A stretch of DNA of 64,000 nt from Pleodorina starrii (taxonomy: Eukaryota; Chlorophyta; Chlorophyceae; Chlamydomonadales; Volvocaceae). The position numbers were made by a program, and so were the translations under genes. The stretch lies in assembly GCA_030267565.1 (NCBI GenBank), contig BRXU01000038.1, forward strand, positions 248,001 to 312,000, given 5' to 3'. Below the pieces are notes generated by a model. The model was not told the DNA's origin. It ran no database searches and worked only from the letters and a program-made list of their open reading frames with translations. Below are positions 49,619 through 59,918 of this stretch, piece after piece; the stretch's first letter is position 1; the number at the start of each line of letters is the position of its first letter.

Positions 49619-52600
49619 ATGGAAACAGACCTACGCGCCGAGGACGCAAGCCGCCTGCTCCGAGCGGCGGAGACGTATTGTCGATGGCCTAACAACGGAA
49701 AACCTCTGCGTCTGCAAGGCCTCGGCGATGGGCGTCCAACAGCCAAGTTGCTCGGCGGCTTCCAGTTTGAGGAGGACCGTATATTTGTGGAGTGCGAATG
49801 CGCGACGTGTGCGCAGAAGCCGGCACTTGCGGGGGACGACGTGTCGGAGGAGGAGAGTAAGTGTGTAGCGACACTTGGCCACAAAAGAAATCGCGTGAAG
49901 GGTTCTCTAGGCCGCAACGCCGGGGAGGGAGGTTGCGCGCACGGCCGAACCGACACGGGCCCATGGGTCACAACTTCAGACGCGACCTCGGCGCCACGAG
50001 CCCGGCCTGTTCGGAGCGGACAAGGAGGTTTCGCTCCGCCACCACCCTTCGATCCAACAGATCTACTGCCTCCCCTCTCAGGCCACCCATCCACCCCATC
50101 TCGCCCCCAATGCAGTCACCTCCCTTCACACTTCCCTGCCGCGGGCCGGAAGCCCCTCCCAAAGTTCTAACCCGACCTACCGCAGCTCCCCCCGCCGCCC
50201 GCCCCCAGCTCGCGCCCCCAGCCTGTCACCTCCCTTGACCCACTGGGACTGACCTCATTCATTTCTCCACGCACGCTTCAATGCACACACACACATGCAA
50301 AACTTCTCAACCCCCCCCTCAGGTGTTATATAAAGGAGCATACAACTTCCCAACCCTCCTTGCTTCAGGTCGCGTCATGTCGCTCGTGGAGTTCTTCATT
50401 CACTGTGGCCTGGCGGGGCTCCTGGAGGAGAGAATGCTCGGCAGCGGGGCACAGAAAGACAACTTGCTAGCGGCCGCGAACAGCATGCTGTTCGAGCTGC
50501 TGTTCGTACTGGACGTGCCGTACACCGGCGGCAGCTGCGGCAGCAACGACAACGGTGGCGGCGGCGGCGGCAGCAGCTGTACTGCACTGGGCGTCCTGCC
50601 GTTGTCGGAGTTCTTGCGCCAGGTGGGGGCGATTGATGGGCATGCGTGGGTTTTCCCTGCTGATGCCGTAGGCCGTACTCCTGCTTGCAAGCTCCGAAAC
50701 CAGGTATATTCAACCCGTCCCTCCCCCTCCCTGCCCTGCCCTGCCTCCGCACGTCCTCTTGATTCCACAGTCCGCCGAGGCCGCCGGGGGAGCCTCGCTG
50801 CTGGGTCGCCGGGCTGGAGTGTACATGTACATGTTCCCTGACGAGTGCCCGAACGAAGCGGGAACACCGCCGGGCGCTGACGGCGGCGGCGGCGGCGGGG
50901 GCGGTGGTGGTGGTACGGCGGCCAGGCCGTTTACAGGCAGGCTGGCGGGGTACGACACGAAGACAGGTACTGTACGGCACGGCACCGACGAGCAACTGAC
51001 GGCGGGCGGGTGTTGTGGAGGTTTCAGCCGGCACGCCGCGTGCCGGCGTGTGTGTATGTGTCTGTGTATGTGCGCATGTATGTATGTGTGTGTATCTGTA
51101 TGTATGTATATGTGTGTGTACATGTGTGTATGGGAGTGAGTGTGTGCCTCGCTACTACGATACCTCGTCTCTCAATGGCGCACATGTGTGGCGGACGAGT
51201 CCCTTCCGGAGCCCACCACCTGTCCGTACCTTGATGTCCGTACCCTGATGTCCGTACCTTGATGTCCGTACCCTGATGTCCGTACCTTGATGTCCGTACC
51301 CTGATGTCCGTACCCTGATGTCCGTACCCTGATTTCCGTACCCTGATGTCCGTACCCTGATGTCCGTACCCTGATGTCCGTACCCTGATGTCCGTACCCT
51401 GATGTCCGTACCCTGATGTCCGTACCCTGATGTCCGTACCCTGATGTCAATGCTCATTTCTTCAGTTGTTGGGCCTTCACAAACCCTCCTTCGCTGTGCT
51501 GTATATTTCTTCTTACTCCCCCTCGCTTCAAAGCCTCTGCACCAAATCTCTTCCTGCGGCCGATTCCCCAATGACAACATGCAGTCCCTGACAGCCGTGA
51601 CCGTGTCCTGATACCGTTACCTCATCAGACTGTGACCGTGCCATCTGACCCTTATCTCATCAGCTCGACGGACGACCGACGCTGCATGCCCAGAGTCGTC
51701 ATCTCGTCAGCTGATGACCCATGGGTCGGTGGGTCGGTGTGTTTTATGCGTCCGCAGGCCGCCACTGCATCCGGTACGACGAGGGCCAGCCCGGCCTGGA
51801 GCACTGGCAGGGCAGCGGCTTCGACGGAGCCGCCGCCGACGACGACGGAGCCGCCGCCGCCGGCGCCGACGGCGGCGGCGGTGGTGATGACAAGGCGGGG
51901 AGCGATGCGGGGGCGGCGGCTCATCATGCGGCGGAGGGCGTGATCCACGTTGCCGCATGCCACGTGGTTCTGGATCTGGATCCGGATTCGAGTTCGGGTT
52001 TGGATCCAAAGGGGGCGGCGGGGAGCGGTGGCGCGGGCGCGGCGGCGACGGTGGCGGCGCTGGAGGCACGGGGCCTGGGGGGTCCCTTCCGAGGCGGCTT
52101 GACGGTGGGTTGGGGTGAGGGGGGCCTGAGGAGGCCATCTGTAGTGCGTATACGGTCGCGTCCCTCCTTCCTTGTTCCGCCAGCGCGGTCGCACTGTGTG
52201 TACTACAACCGTACGGTCGTCGTACAGTATTGCCTTGTCTTCCGTCCTGCACACATGCAGTGTCCTCGGCCGACCCGAGTCGATTTCTTCGATTTGGTTC
52301 GATTTGATTTGATGCGGTCTGGCCAGTCGCAATGAAGAAGACTTAGCCCATCCCAACCAAAATCTAAAACCCTGAAACCAAAACGCCACCCAAATAAAAA
52401 TCGAAATTTAATCTTAAAAGTTAAATTTAAACCCAAAGGCCACCCAAATAACATCCAAATCTAAAGTCAAAAATGCCGCGACACCGCCCGCGCTCACTCC
52501 TAACAATCGCAGGCGGTTCCCTCCCGCTGGGATTCAGCCCGGCTCGATCCACTGCTGCGCCGCTACCTGCCCGCACTCCGGGAGCAGAGCACTGACGTCG

Positions 52601-54358
52601 ACGTCGACGCTGCAGCCAGCGCGACCGCCGGTCCAGCCGACGCCAACGCCGCCGCCAGCACGGCCGCCGCCGACGCCGATGCCGCCGACAAGGCGGCTGC
52701 CGCCGTCAGGGCGGCTGCTGCCGACGCCGACGCCGCCGACAGGGCGGCTGCCCAGGTCGACGCCGACGCCGACGCCAGAGCGACCGCCCAGGCCGACGCC
52801 GCTGCGGCGGCGCCGTCGCTGTCGACTGTGAGTGACAGCGCGTCGGTGCCAGCGGCGGCAGCAGCAGCGACAGCAGCAGCGGACGCTGATACGATTCCCG
52901 CTGAGGAGGCTGCTACTGCTGCTACTGCTGCTGCTACCGCTGCTGTTGCTGCTGCTGTTGCTGTTGACACTGCCGTCGCCTCCGCTGCGCGCGGCACCGC
53001 AGCGGAAGCACCGACAGCGGCAACAACGGCAGAGACAGTAGCGGAGCTACCAGCGGCAACCGCGAAAGCAACATCAGCAGCAGCGTCAATAGCAGCAGCC
53101 ACAACGGCAGCCGTGGCAGAAGCAGCGACAACAACAGCAGCAGCAGCAGCAGCCACAACGGCAGCCGTGGCAGAAGCAGCAACAGCAGCAGCAGCAGCAG
53201 AAACAGGGGCGGCGGCGACATTGGCGGCAGTAGCAGGCAGCAGCCGCAGCGATGATGGAAGGGGGGCCGGGGAGGATGTAGTGATAAAGGGTATGGGAGC
53301 GCGGCTCGAGCTGCTCGCGGCGGCGCTGGCGGCATCGACAGTCAGCTGTGACGGCGGTGACGGCGGTGGCGGCGGCGCCAGCGCCAGCGGCGGCGCGGCG
53401 GTGGCGCTGCCGCCGCAGGGTGTTCACGGCAAGCCAGCGGGCGCCGGGGCTGACACCGCCGCTGTGCTGACGGGGCCGGCCGCCGCAGCCGCCGGCACCG
53501 CTGCTGCTGCTGCCGTCGCCGTCGCCGAGGCGGCGGCGGCGGCGGCGGCGGCGGACTCCGTCCACGCTATGGAGGTGGATGTGGCGGCCGTGGGGACCGG
53601 CGACGAGATGGATGTCGACGAGGGCGACGGCGGCGCGGCGGCGGCGGCGTCGGAAGACACGGCAGCAGCAGCGGCGGCGGCGGCAACGGCGGCGGCGGGC
53701 TGCGGCCCGACGTTGATGATGACTGGGGAGGAGGTGTGGGCCCTTTTGGAGCTCGCCGAGCAGCAGCGGCCGCAGGAGGGGGAGGGGGACCCGGAGGAGG
53801 GGGACCAGGGGGCGGCGCTGTGTGCTGCCATTGAGGCGATGGATACGGTGGCTGTGCAGCTGCGGGTGGAGGCCGCCGCGCGGGCGAAGCTGCTGCTGGC
53901 CGCCTGGGGGATGTCGGCGGGGCAGGTGGGTGGGTGGGTGGGCGGGCGAGTGGGTGGGCGGGCGGGGTCACTGGGCGGGTGGGTGAGTGGCTGGGGTGGG
54001 ATGCTGGGATCACGGGGTCACTGGGCGGGTGGGGTGGGTGGGTCCGGGCCTCGGGTCGGATGGGGGTGGGGTCGGGGTCGGGGCGGGTTGGAGTAGGGTG
54101 GGGTAGGTCGTAGGTGCATGTAGTGTGTGGGTTGGTTTCGCGTTTCAATCTCGTGAGCCTCATGGAGCTTAGGAGAGCTTAGGGGGGCTTGGGATGGTGG
54201 CGGCCGAGCTCCGAGACCAGTGTGGGGTCGCGGTCCATGGGTTCCACGTGATGATGTGATCTACGGTATGTCCTCTCTCTGCACTGCCGTTTGTGGTGTG
54301 TGACACTCATCCGCAGGTGTCGTACATCGCAGAGGCGCTGCTCCAAAGGCGCGGCTGA
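49619..54358 (+). CDS. SAND-like / Tudor-like nuclear protein with Ala-rich region, six exons
   Basis: Exons: 49619-49856, 50369-50703, 50771-50966, 51758-52104, 52513-53925, 54317-54358; 2571 nt, 856 residues, phases consistent. The N-terminus has LLGGFQFEEDRIFVECECATC (Cys59, 61, 64) followed by MSLVEFFIHCG (His91, Cys92), an order that recalls SAND-like DNA-binding modules with C-x-C-x2-C and an EF-x-H-x-G tail. Exons 3-4 join FTGRLAGYDTKTG to RHCIRYDEG, the YD-x-x-TG-x-H-x-x-x-YD-x-G signature of Tudor-like chromatin readers. A long Ala/Asp/Thr low-complexity segment follows. The C-terminus regains structure (MMTGEEVWALLELAEQQ; LCAAIEAMDTVAVQLRVEAA). Inference: a chromatin or transcription regulator. 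The SAND label is tentative, Tudor-like more likely; the gene model is supported by motif continuity across the exon 3-4 junction. Confidence 0.7.
51222..51447. repeat. 14-bp minisatellite GTCCGTACCCTGAT
   Basis: About 16 tandem copies with CTTGAT/CCTGAT variants, in the intron between exons 3 and 4 of the SAND/Tudor gene. Confidence 0.95.
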
Positions 54359-54558
54359 CGGTGACGGTGACGGCGACGACGGCGGAGGTCCAGAGTCGTC
54401 ATCTTGTCAGCTGATGACCCATGGGTCGGTGGGTCGGCGCGGCTGACGGTGACGGTGACGGCGGCGGCGACGGTGGAGGTCCAGGCGACTCGGCAGCGTG
54501 AGGAAAGAGACCACAACAGCCGCATCAGTGAAGGGATGGACGGAGCCCACCATTTGCG

Positions 54559-54787
54559 CCTTGCGTTTGCGAGCAGACCCTGAGCAGACTCCCTGAGCCA
54601 TGAGGCAATACGTACCGCCATACGTACCCTGTAACCTTATCATGACCGGAAACGCAGCGATCGGGCCCCCGCAACCCCCGCCCGATCGCTGCGTTTCCGG
54701 TCATGATAAGGTTACAGGGTACGTATGGCGGTACGTATTGCCTCATGGCTCAGGGAGTCTGCTCAGGGTCTGCTCGCAAACGCAAGG
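54559..54787. repeat. Perfect 107-bp inverted repeat (foldback)
   Basis: Left arm 54559-54665 and right arm 54681-54787 are exact reverse complements across all 107 bp, with a 15-bp C-rich spacer. RNA from either strand would form a long perfect hairpin. It lies about 200 nt after the stop of the SAND/Tudor gene. The left arm contains TGTAA (54630-54634), the best poly(A) signal for that gene. No terminal protein-coding content is present. Confidence 0.97.
54630..54634 (+). promoter_or_regulatory. UGUAA candidate poly(A) signal inside foldback arm
   Basis: TGTAA 272 nt after the SAND/Tudor stop, at a distance similar to other genes here, but embedded in the inverted repeat. Confidence 0.4.
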
Positions 54788-54889
54788 GCGCCGGCTTGCA
54801 ACAGCTGACTGACTGCAATTCTTGGGACGTCTGGGGCTGGCGGGGTTTACACGGGAACGCGCCGATGCGGACTGGCTGCCCAGCCGCGG

Positions 54890-55215
54890 CGTGACTGCGT
54901 GCAGGCGGCGTGTGTGTGTGTGAGGAGCCTACGAGGCGAGCTGGCACTGACCGGAGCCGACAGCGGCAGAGAGACGCTTGTGTGTTTGTGTTTGGCCGCC
55001 GTTCTGCGTTCTGTCCGTGCCTGCATTCTGCGCCGTACAGTCGTACAGTCGTACGTGTTCACGCAAGGCTGAGAGTGGCCTCGATTTCCTTCGCTGCGGT
55101 CCGTCTCTTACCCTTAACACCCCTATTACCCCCTCCCGAGAGCCCGAACGCTCCCGAACCCGAGCGTCAACAGCCCGCAGCTGCCGCAGCAGCCTGCATC
55201 GCAATTGCACAGATG
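54890..55215 (+). repeat. Dispersed repeat family R, copy 1
   Basis: Direct repeat partner of 59157-59430. Shared blocks include GTGACTGCGTGCAGGCGGC, GCTGGCACTGACCGGAGCCG, TGTGTTTGTGTTTGGCCG, GCGCCGTACAGTCGTAC and GCTGAGAGTGGCC / CTGAGAGTGGCC. It has no convincing coding frame. Confidence 0.8.
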
Positions 55216-55577
55216 GCCAGCCGGAAATCGTTGTTGGGTAGCAAATCGCATGTCGCATATGCATGCTATGCATCTAGTATGTGGGGATGCTGCGTGTGGT
55301 GAAGAGTGGGCGTGCAAGGCTCAGAACGCACGGTTCAGGGGGCACTTTCATTCAGGGCGCGCGGTTTTGCGCTGCTGGCACTGAATTGCCAGCCCCGAAA
55401 AATGGGAGTTTGATTTCCGAACAGCCATAAATAAAAAAACATGCATAGATATGCGACAATAACTATCAACAAACTATATGCCGGCCCACGAATACAAGAT
55501 AAACCTTGTCGCTGGACCCCCTGCGCTGGACTGAAGCGTCGCCATCGGCCATGGGGCGGTGAGACGCACAGGACGCA

Positions 55578-56141
55578 ATGAATAGAATAAAGAGGCAAGG
55601 CTTACGGAGGTTAGGGTTAGGTTTATTGCAAACGGGCATGAAATGCGGGGCGGTGGCGGCACAGCCAAAACAGCGGGCCGCCCTAGCCCCGCCGGAAATG
55701 CGCCCGAAACAGTCGACCAAGGCACAGCCCGGGCAACTCATCAGGGACAGTGCAACAGCGGCGAGCATCTCGGAGCGGCTCAGTGGATTGGGGGACCTCG
55801 GCACAGCCGCCGGAGCATTCGCTGGTGTACGGCTAGTCGATGAGGTGGTGAGGTCACCGGTACGGCCGCGGATGAGGACATACAGAAAGCCAGCAGGCCA
55901 AAGCGCAAAGCCGCACGTTCGCAGTCACCTTGTTAACATGTTCACATTGTTAACACATAGCGCTTGGTTTATAAAGATGATGTTATTATTGCCTAAGGCG
56001 CCGCCGCCCTCCCTCGGATCGTCGTTGCTGGCTCCTCAACATCAGAAGCAAGACGGCCCTGATGACAAAGGCGAACAAGGTAACCAGAAGATAGAACGTT
56101 CGACAAACGAGTTTGTCAACTGTACAGAGGATCGGAACTAA
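55578..56141 (+). CDS. Unsupported hypothetical ORF (187 codons)
   Basis: An open frame starting MNRIKRQGLRRLGLGLLQ and ending STNEFVNCTEDRN, lying in otherwise gene-poor sequence of more even base composition. I recognise no domain, and no splice-consistent extension was found. It could be a real small gene, part of a decayed mobile element, or chance. The preceding 55216-55577 holds nothing I can name. Confidence 0.2.
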   Translation: MNRIKRQGLRRLGLGLLQTGMKCGAVAAQPKQRAALAPPEMRPKQSTKAQPGQLIRDSATAASISERLSGLGDLGTAAGAFAGVRLVDEVVRSPVRPRMRTYRKPAGQSAKPHVRSHLVNMFTLLTHSAWFIKMMLLLPKAPPPSLGSSLLAPQHQKQDGPDDKGEQGNQKIERSTNEFVNCTEDRN

Positions 56142-56400
56142 CTGATGCCAAGGTCCCACAGGTGTGGCGAGCCGGCCCCGGCCGGCGGCGCTTCACCGCT
56201 CTGCGGGCGGCGGTGGCGGCTACCGTAGTATAAAGATGCCAAGGTCAAGGCAGCAGAGCCTGGCGTCGACACCGGCAAACCCGGTAGGTCTCGCGCGGTT
56301 GCAAGGTCGACATCCCGACAGCGTGTAGCCAGCAACGTCCCGTGGGTCAAGTGATGGATGGATGGAGGCGTGGGTGGGGAGGCCGGGTGGCCGCCCCTCG

Positions 56401-56880
56401 GTCCATGTGTCGGCAGAGGGTGGATGATTTTTTGAAGGCGGATGTCGTCGACTTCAACACCCTCGCCATCAAGAAGGCGTGGGCGTCGACAGAGGACGCC
56501 AAAAGCATCCTTGCGAGCTTCGAGTCCAGGCGGTAAGTGGGTGAAAGAGCATGAATAATGTAAGTTGGTTCTTTTTCTCAAATAAAGCAACTCGCCTCCG
56601 GTTACTTGCTAAGGCAGACTGCCTTAGCAATCTGCCTTAGCAAGTAACCAAGGCAGTCTGCCTTAGCAAGTAACCGGAGGCGAGTTGCTTTATTTGAGAA
56701 GAAGAACCGAATGAACTTATATTCATGCTCTTTAACTCACTTTACGCCTGGACTCAAAGCTGGCTAGATTGCTTTTAGCGTCCTCTGTCGACGCCCACGC
56801 CTTCTTGATGGCGAGGGTGTTGAATGAAGTTGGTCAGATCCTTCTTCAAATCATCCACCCTTTGCCGACACATGGACCGA
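56401..56880. repeat. Diverged inverted duplication of an exon-like segment
   Basis: Left arm (56401-56625) and right arm (56650-56880, inverted) align over more than 200 bp with substitutions and small indels. The central part is nearly exact (GTTACTTGCTAAGGCAGACT and its complement). The left arm reads as a last exon after an acceptor CGGCAG: VDDFLKADVVDFNTLAIKKA, then WASTEDAKSILASFESRR and a stop, with TGTAA 20-odd bases later. The right arm encodes a related but frameshifted version (WASTEDAKSNLASFESRR). The family is not recognised. Confidence 0.85.
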
Positions 56881-57064
56881 CACATGGGGAATTTAATTAG
56901 GTAAATTCATGTGACTATGCCGTCTGCAGTCTATCTATAGGCGGCGAGCCATGTGCAACAACTCACCAACTTTCTGGGTGGGGCCCCAGTACGAAGCGCC
57001 GTACATGCCCGACGGCCTATCCTTTTGCCCTCACTTATTAGAGGCACCTCCCTGTAGGATTGCC

Positions 57065-57086
57065 CATGTCCGTGCCTGCCTGCCTA

Positions 57087-57141
<55 letters not shown>
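57065..57141. repeat. (TGCC)n microsatellite
   Basis: About 18 copies of TGCC, with one TACC. It is followed by a second copy of CCAGCAACGTCCCGTGGGTC that also occurs at 56330. Confidence 0.95.
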
Positions 57142-57142
<1 letters not shown>

Positions 57143-57583
57143 CTGTGGCGTGTAACCAGCAACGTCCCGTGGGTCAAGCAAGTGACGGTGTCGTGCGTTG
57201 TGACAGGCATTGCCTCCAAAAAGCTAGCAAGTATATTTTTACCCTGCTCTCCCCAATATGCTCACTGCACTGCATCACAATGACGGACACACAGGGACGT
57301 CGGCGCAAACTCGCTCACCGCTTCCCCCGCCCGGGAGTGCCTAGCTATTGCTGGCTGGTGTGTCGCACATACACGGACCCGCAGTATGGTAAAAGCTGTA
57401 AATAATGGTATCGATCGAAGCATGTGGTGTCTTGGTCGGGTCAGATGCTGTACAAAGGGTGGAGTGAGAGATTCGAGTCACTTTTCTTATGTGGCCATGG
57501 CCTTTCCAGGGCCTTTCAAGAGCGCCTGGAGTGAGGTCATCGATCGACGTGCACGTCGTTTGTTTTGCCAACCTCGGCCCTGG

Positions 57584-58017
57584 TGTGCAGCCAGCTGCCG
57601 TTGCGGCTTCAAGTTCGGCGGCTTCGGAATCCACGGTCGGTGGAGACAAGACTGCGGCTGCGCTCGGCTCTGACGTGCAGCCAGCTGTCGCAGCGGCTTC
57701 GAGTTCGGCGGTTTCAGGATCGACGGCCTTGGGATCACCGGTCGGTGGAGACAAGACCGCGGCTGCTGAACCTAAAGACAACGCGATCAAGAGTGTTGTC
57801 GTTGTCTTTGGGTTCAGCAGCCGTGGTCTTGCTTGTCTCCAAGCAACGACCGCCGATCCCAATACCGTCGATCCTGAACGAAGCCGCCGAACTCGAAGCC
57901 GCTGCGGCAGCTGGCTGCGCACCAGTGCTGAGAGCAGCCGCAGTCTTGCTTGTCTCCACTGACCATGGATTCGGTAGCCCCCGAACTGGAGGCCGCAACG
58001 GCAGCTGGCTGCACACC
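57584..58017. repeat. Inverted tandem repeat (two direct copies facing two inverted copies)
   Basis: A unit of about 90-110 bp starting GTGCAGCCAGCTG and containing AGTTCGGCGG and GGTGGAGACAAGAC occurs twice directly at 57584-57783. It then occurs twice inverted at 57800-58017, meeting at AAAGACAACG / CGTTGTCTTT. Copies are diverged by point changes. It could form a large hairpin. Confidence 0.88.
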
Positions 58018-58246
58018 AGTGCCTACAGTAGCCGTGGTCCGTCTCCACAGACCGTGGATTATCTATGTTTAATTTTGCAACTTAGCCCCTGGCGCCCATA
58101 ATGTGGGTCGGTGTGATCGGTAGATGTTGTCGTTTGGGAGATGCCCGAGATGGTGCTGGGATGGCATGTTTAATGCGAGAATGGAGTTGCATCAATGCAT
58201 TACTGAATACGATAGGTCATATACATAATAGGTTTCCATGTACTCC

Positions 58247-58760
58247 GTCCAGCATCTTCAGCCCGACGTTGATTAGCTAGCTGAAGTGCCAAATCGTTGT
58301 ACGCTCTGCTCTCGGCCCTTCGGACTCTGTCTCCCCTCCCGGCTCCCCCTGACGGTTTCGGCTGGAGTGTTCCCTGGGCGCCTGTGTACTGCCCTCTGTT
58401 TGATTTGTCCTTGCTTGCCGTGTATGTACTTGTCTTCGTCGCAGTGGGCCCCCCCCTTGTCCCGGGGTCGGCTCGGCTTTTGGTCGGCCGGGTGGTGCTG
58501 CGGGCTCGGTGCTGGGGGACCCGGTGGCCCCTCTCTTGTTTGTCGGGTTTCGTTCTTCGTGAGCTTGGAGCTCTTGTTGGCTGATTGCGGCCAGTGGCCC
58601 TCTCTGTGCCGCCCTGTGTTTCTGGGGTTCTGTGTCCTGCTGCTTTTTCGCGCTTCGTTGTGTCGTGTGGGCTTGGTGCTGGTGAGGATTTGCTTTCGGC
58701 ACCCCTCCGTGGGCACCCCTCCGTGGGTGCTGGGGTAGGATGAACAGTCCGTCTAGCATG
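58247..58760 (-). mobile_element. Possible small insertion flanked by 12-bp imperfect direct repeats
   Basis: TCCGTCCAGCAT at 58246-58257 and TCCGTCTAGCAT at 58748-58759 flank about 490 bp whose minus strand is open in all three frames and rich in Gln, Arg, Pro and Thr codons. No transposase, RT or tRNA-like head is visible. It may be a non-autonomous element remnant; the evidence is weak. Confidence 0.3.
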
Positions 58761-59053
58761 TACGGCTAGCAACCGATTCGGACATCGGTTCCCCTTGTAA
58801 ATCTTGCATTACTTAAGAGCCTCAGCACCGTTCCGCAATTACACCTGTCGTCTATGTACTTGTGCTGAAGAGCTGTTGGGGGCAAGAGCTCTTCGTTCAG
58901 CAGCTCTTGACAGCAGCACCTCCCGACAGCCATGACATCCATTCATGGTAAAACCCGCATAGTCCGGCCTTCCCAACCCCAACCCAGACGTGTGCTACCG
59001 TATCATCAGGTTTACATGAGATGTTCAAAGCCGTTGCAACTTTTGACTTCGTG

Positions 59054-59105
59054 TCAAGGAGCAAGCCAGCAAGTGCATGTTGGGAGAAGATGGGCTGCAC
59101 GGACT
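59054..59105 (+). repeat. Copy of the Alba/SAND-Tudor intergenic sequence
   Basis: CAAGGAGCAAGCCAGCAAGT and the following GCATGTTGGGAGAA block closely match 49500-49552. Confidence 0.8.
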
Positions 59106-59156
59106 AGAAAACTAAGCCCCTGGAGCCCGTAATGCCGGTGTCAATGCATCATGCGG

Positions 59157-59430
59157 TGTGACTGCGTGCAGGCGGCGGTGTGTGTGTGTGTGTATGTGTG
59201 TGTGAGGAGCCGGTGGCGAGCTGGCACTGACCGGAGCCGACAGTGGCAGAGAGGCGCTCGTGTGTTTGTGTTTGGCCGACGTTCTGCGTTCCGTCTTCTG
59301 CGCCGTACAGTCGTACATGTGCACGCATGTCTGAGAGTGGCCACTCGGTTTCCTTCACTGCGGTTCGTCTTTCGCCCCTATTACCCCTCCCGAACCCGAA
59401 CGTTCTCAGGACGTCAACAGCCCGCATCAC
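59157..59430 (+). repeat. Dispersed repeat family R, copy 2
   Basis: Direct repeat of 54890-55215 with point differences and a (TG)n of different length near its start. Confidence 0.8.
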
Positions 59431-59566
59431 AATTGCACACTTGGGCACAGCCGGCTGCACCCCGGAGGACGACCCGCATATGGCCCCACCACCAACGTTA
59501 GACCCCACTGCTGTAACTGGTCGTCAAGTAGCGAAACAAGAGTGAAGAAGGAACATATGCAGTTAT

Positions 59567-59610
<44 letters not shown>

Positions 59611-59620
59611 GCGCGCGCGC
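59567..59620. repeat. (AC)n(GC)n microsatellite
   Basis: About 36 bp of AC followed by CACGCGCGCGC. Unlike those at 13-32 kb it carries no element insertion. Confidence 0.95.
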
Positions 59621-59918
59621 TTCCTTGCTCGTGGGTGGGTTTCACAGCAGCCGCGTTTACCGTACTTGCACACACTGTGTTGTGGCATGAGGGAGCGAGC
59701 GTGTGCGCTCCCTGGCAACCGGGCAGAGCCAGCACCAGCGGATCAGCGGATCAGCCCCATCGTCAACAGCACACCCCCCATACACCTCAAAGAGCCGCAC
59801 TCTCGCAACCAACTGTCTTGGTTGCCCCATCGCATGGACAGATGCCCCATCATTGAGCCACCGCCGCCGCCGTTTCGTGTTTATTTCCTCCAAATCTCCT
59901 CCTTATCTCCTCACATCC

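Noticed and set aside
55608..55630. Interstitial telomere-like GGTTAGGGTTAGGTTTA
   Set aside because: Only two to three degenerate repeats, and not the TTTTAGGG form expected in Chlamydomonas-type algae; likely chance.
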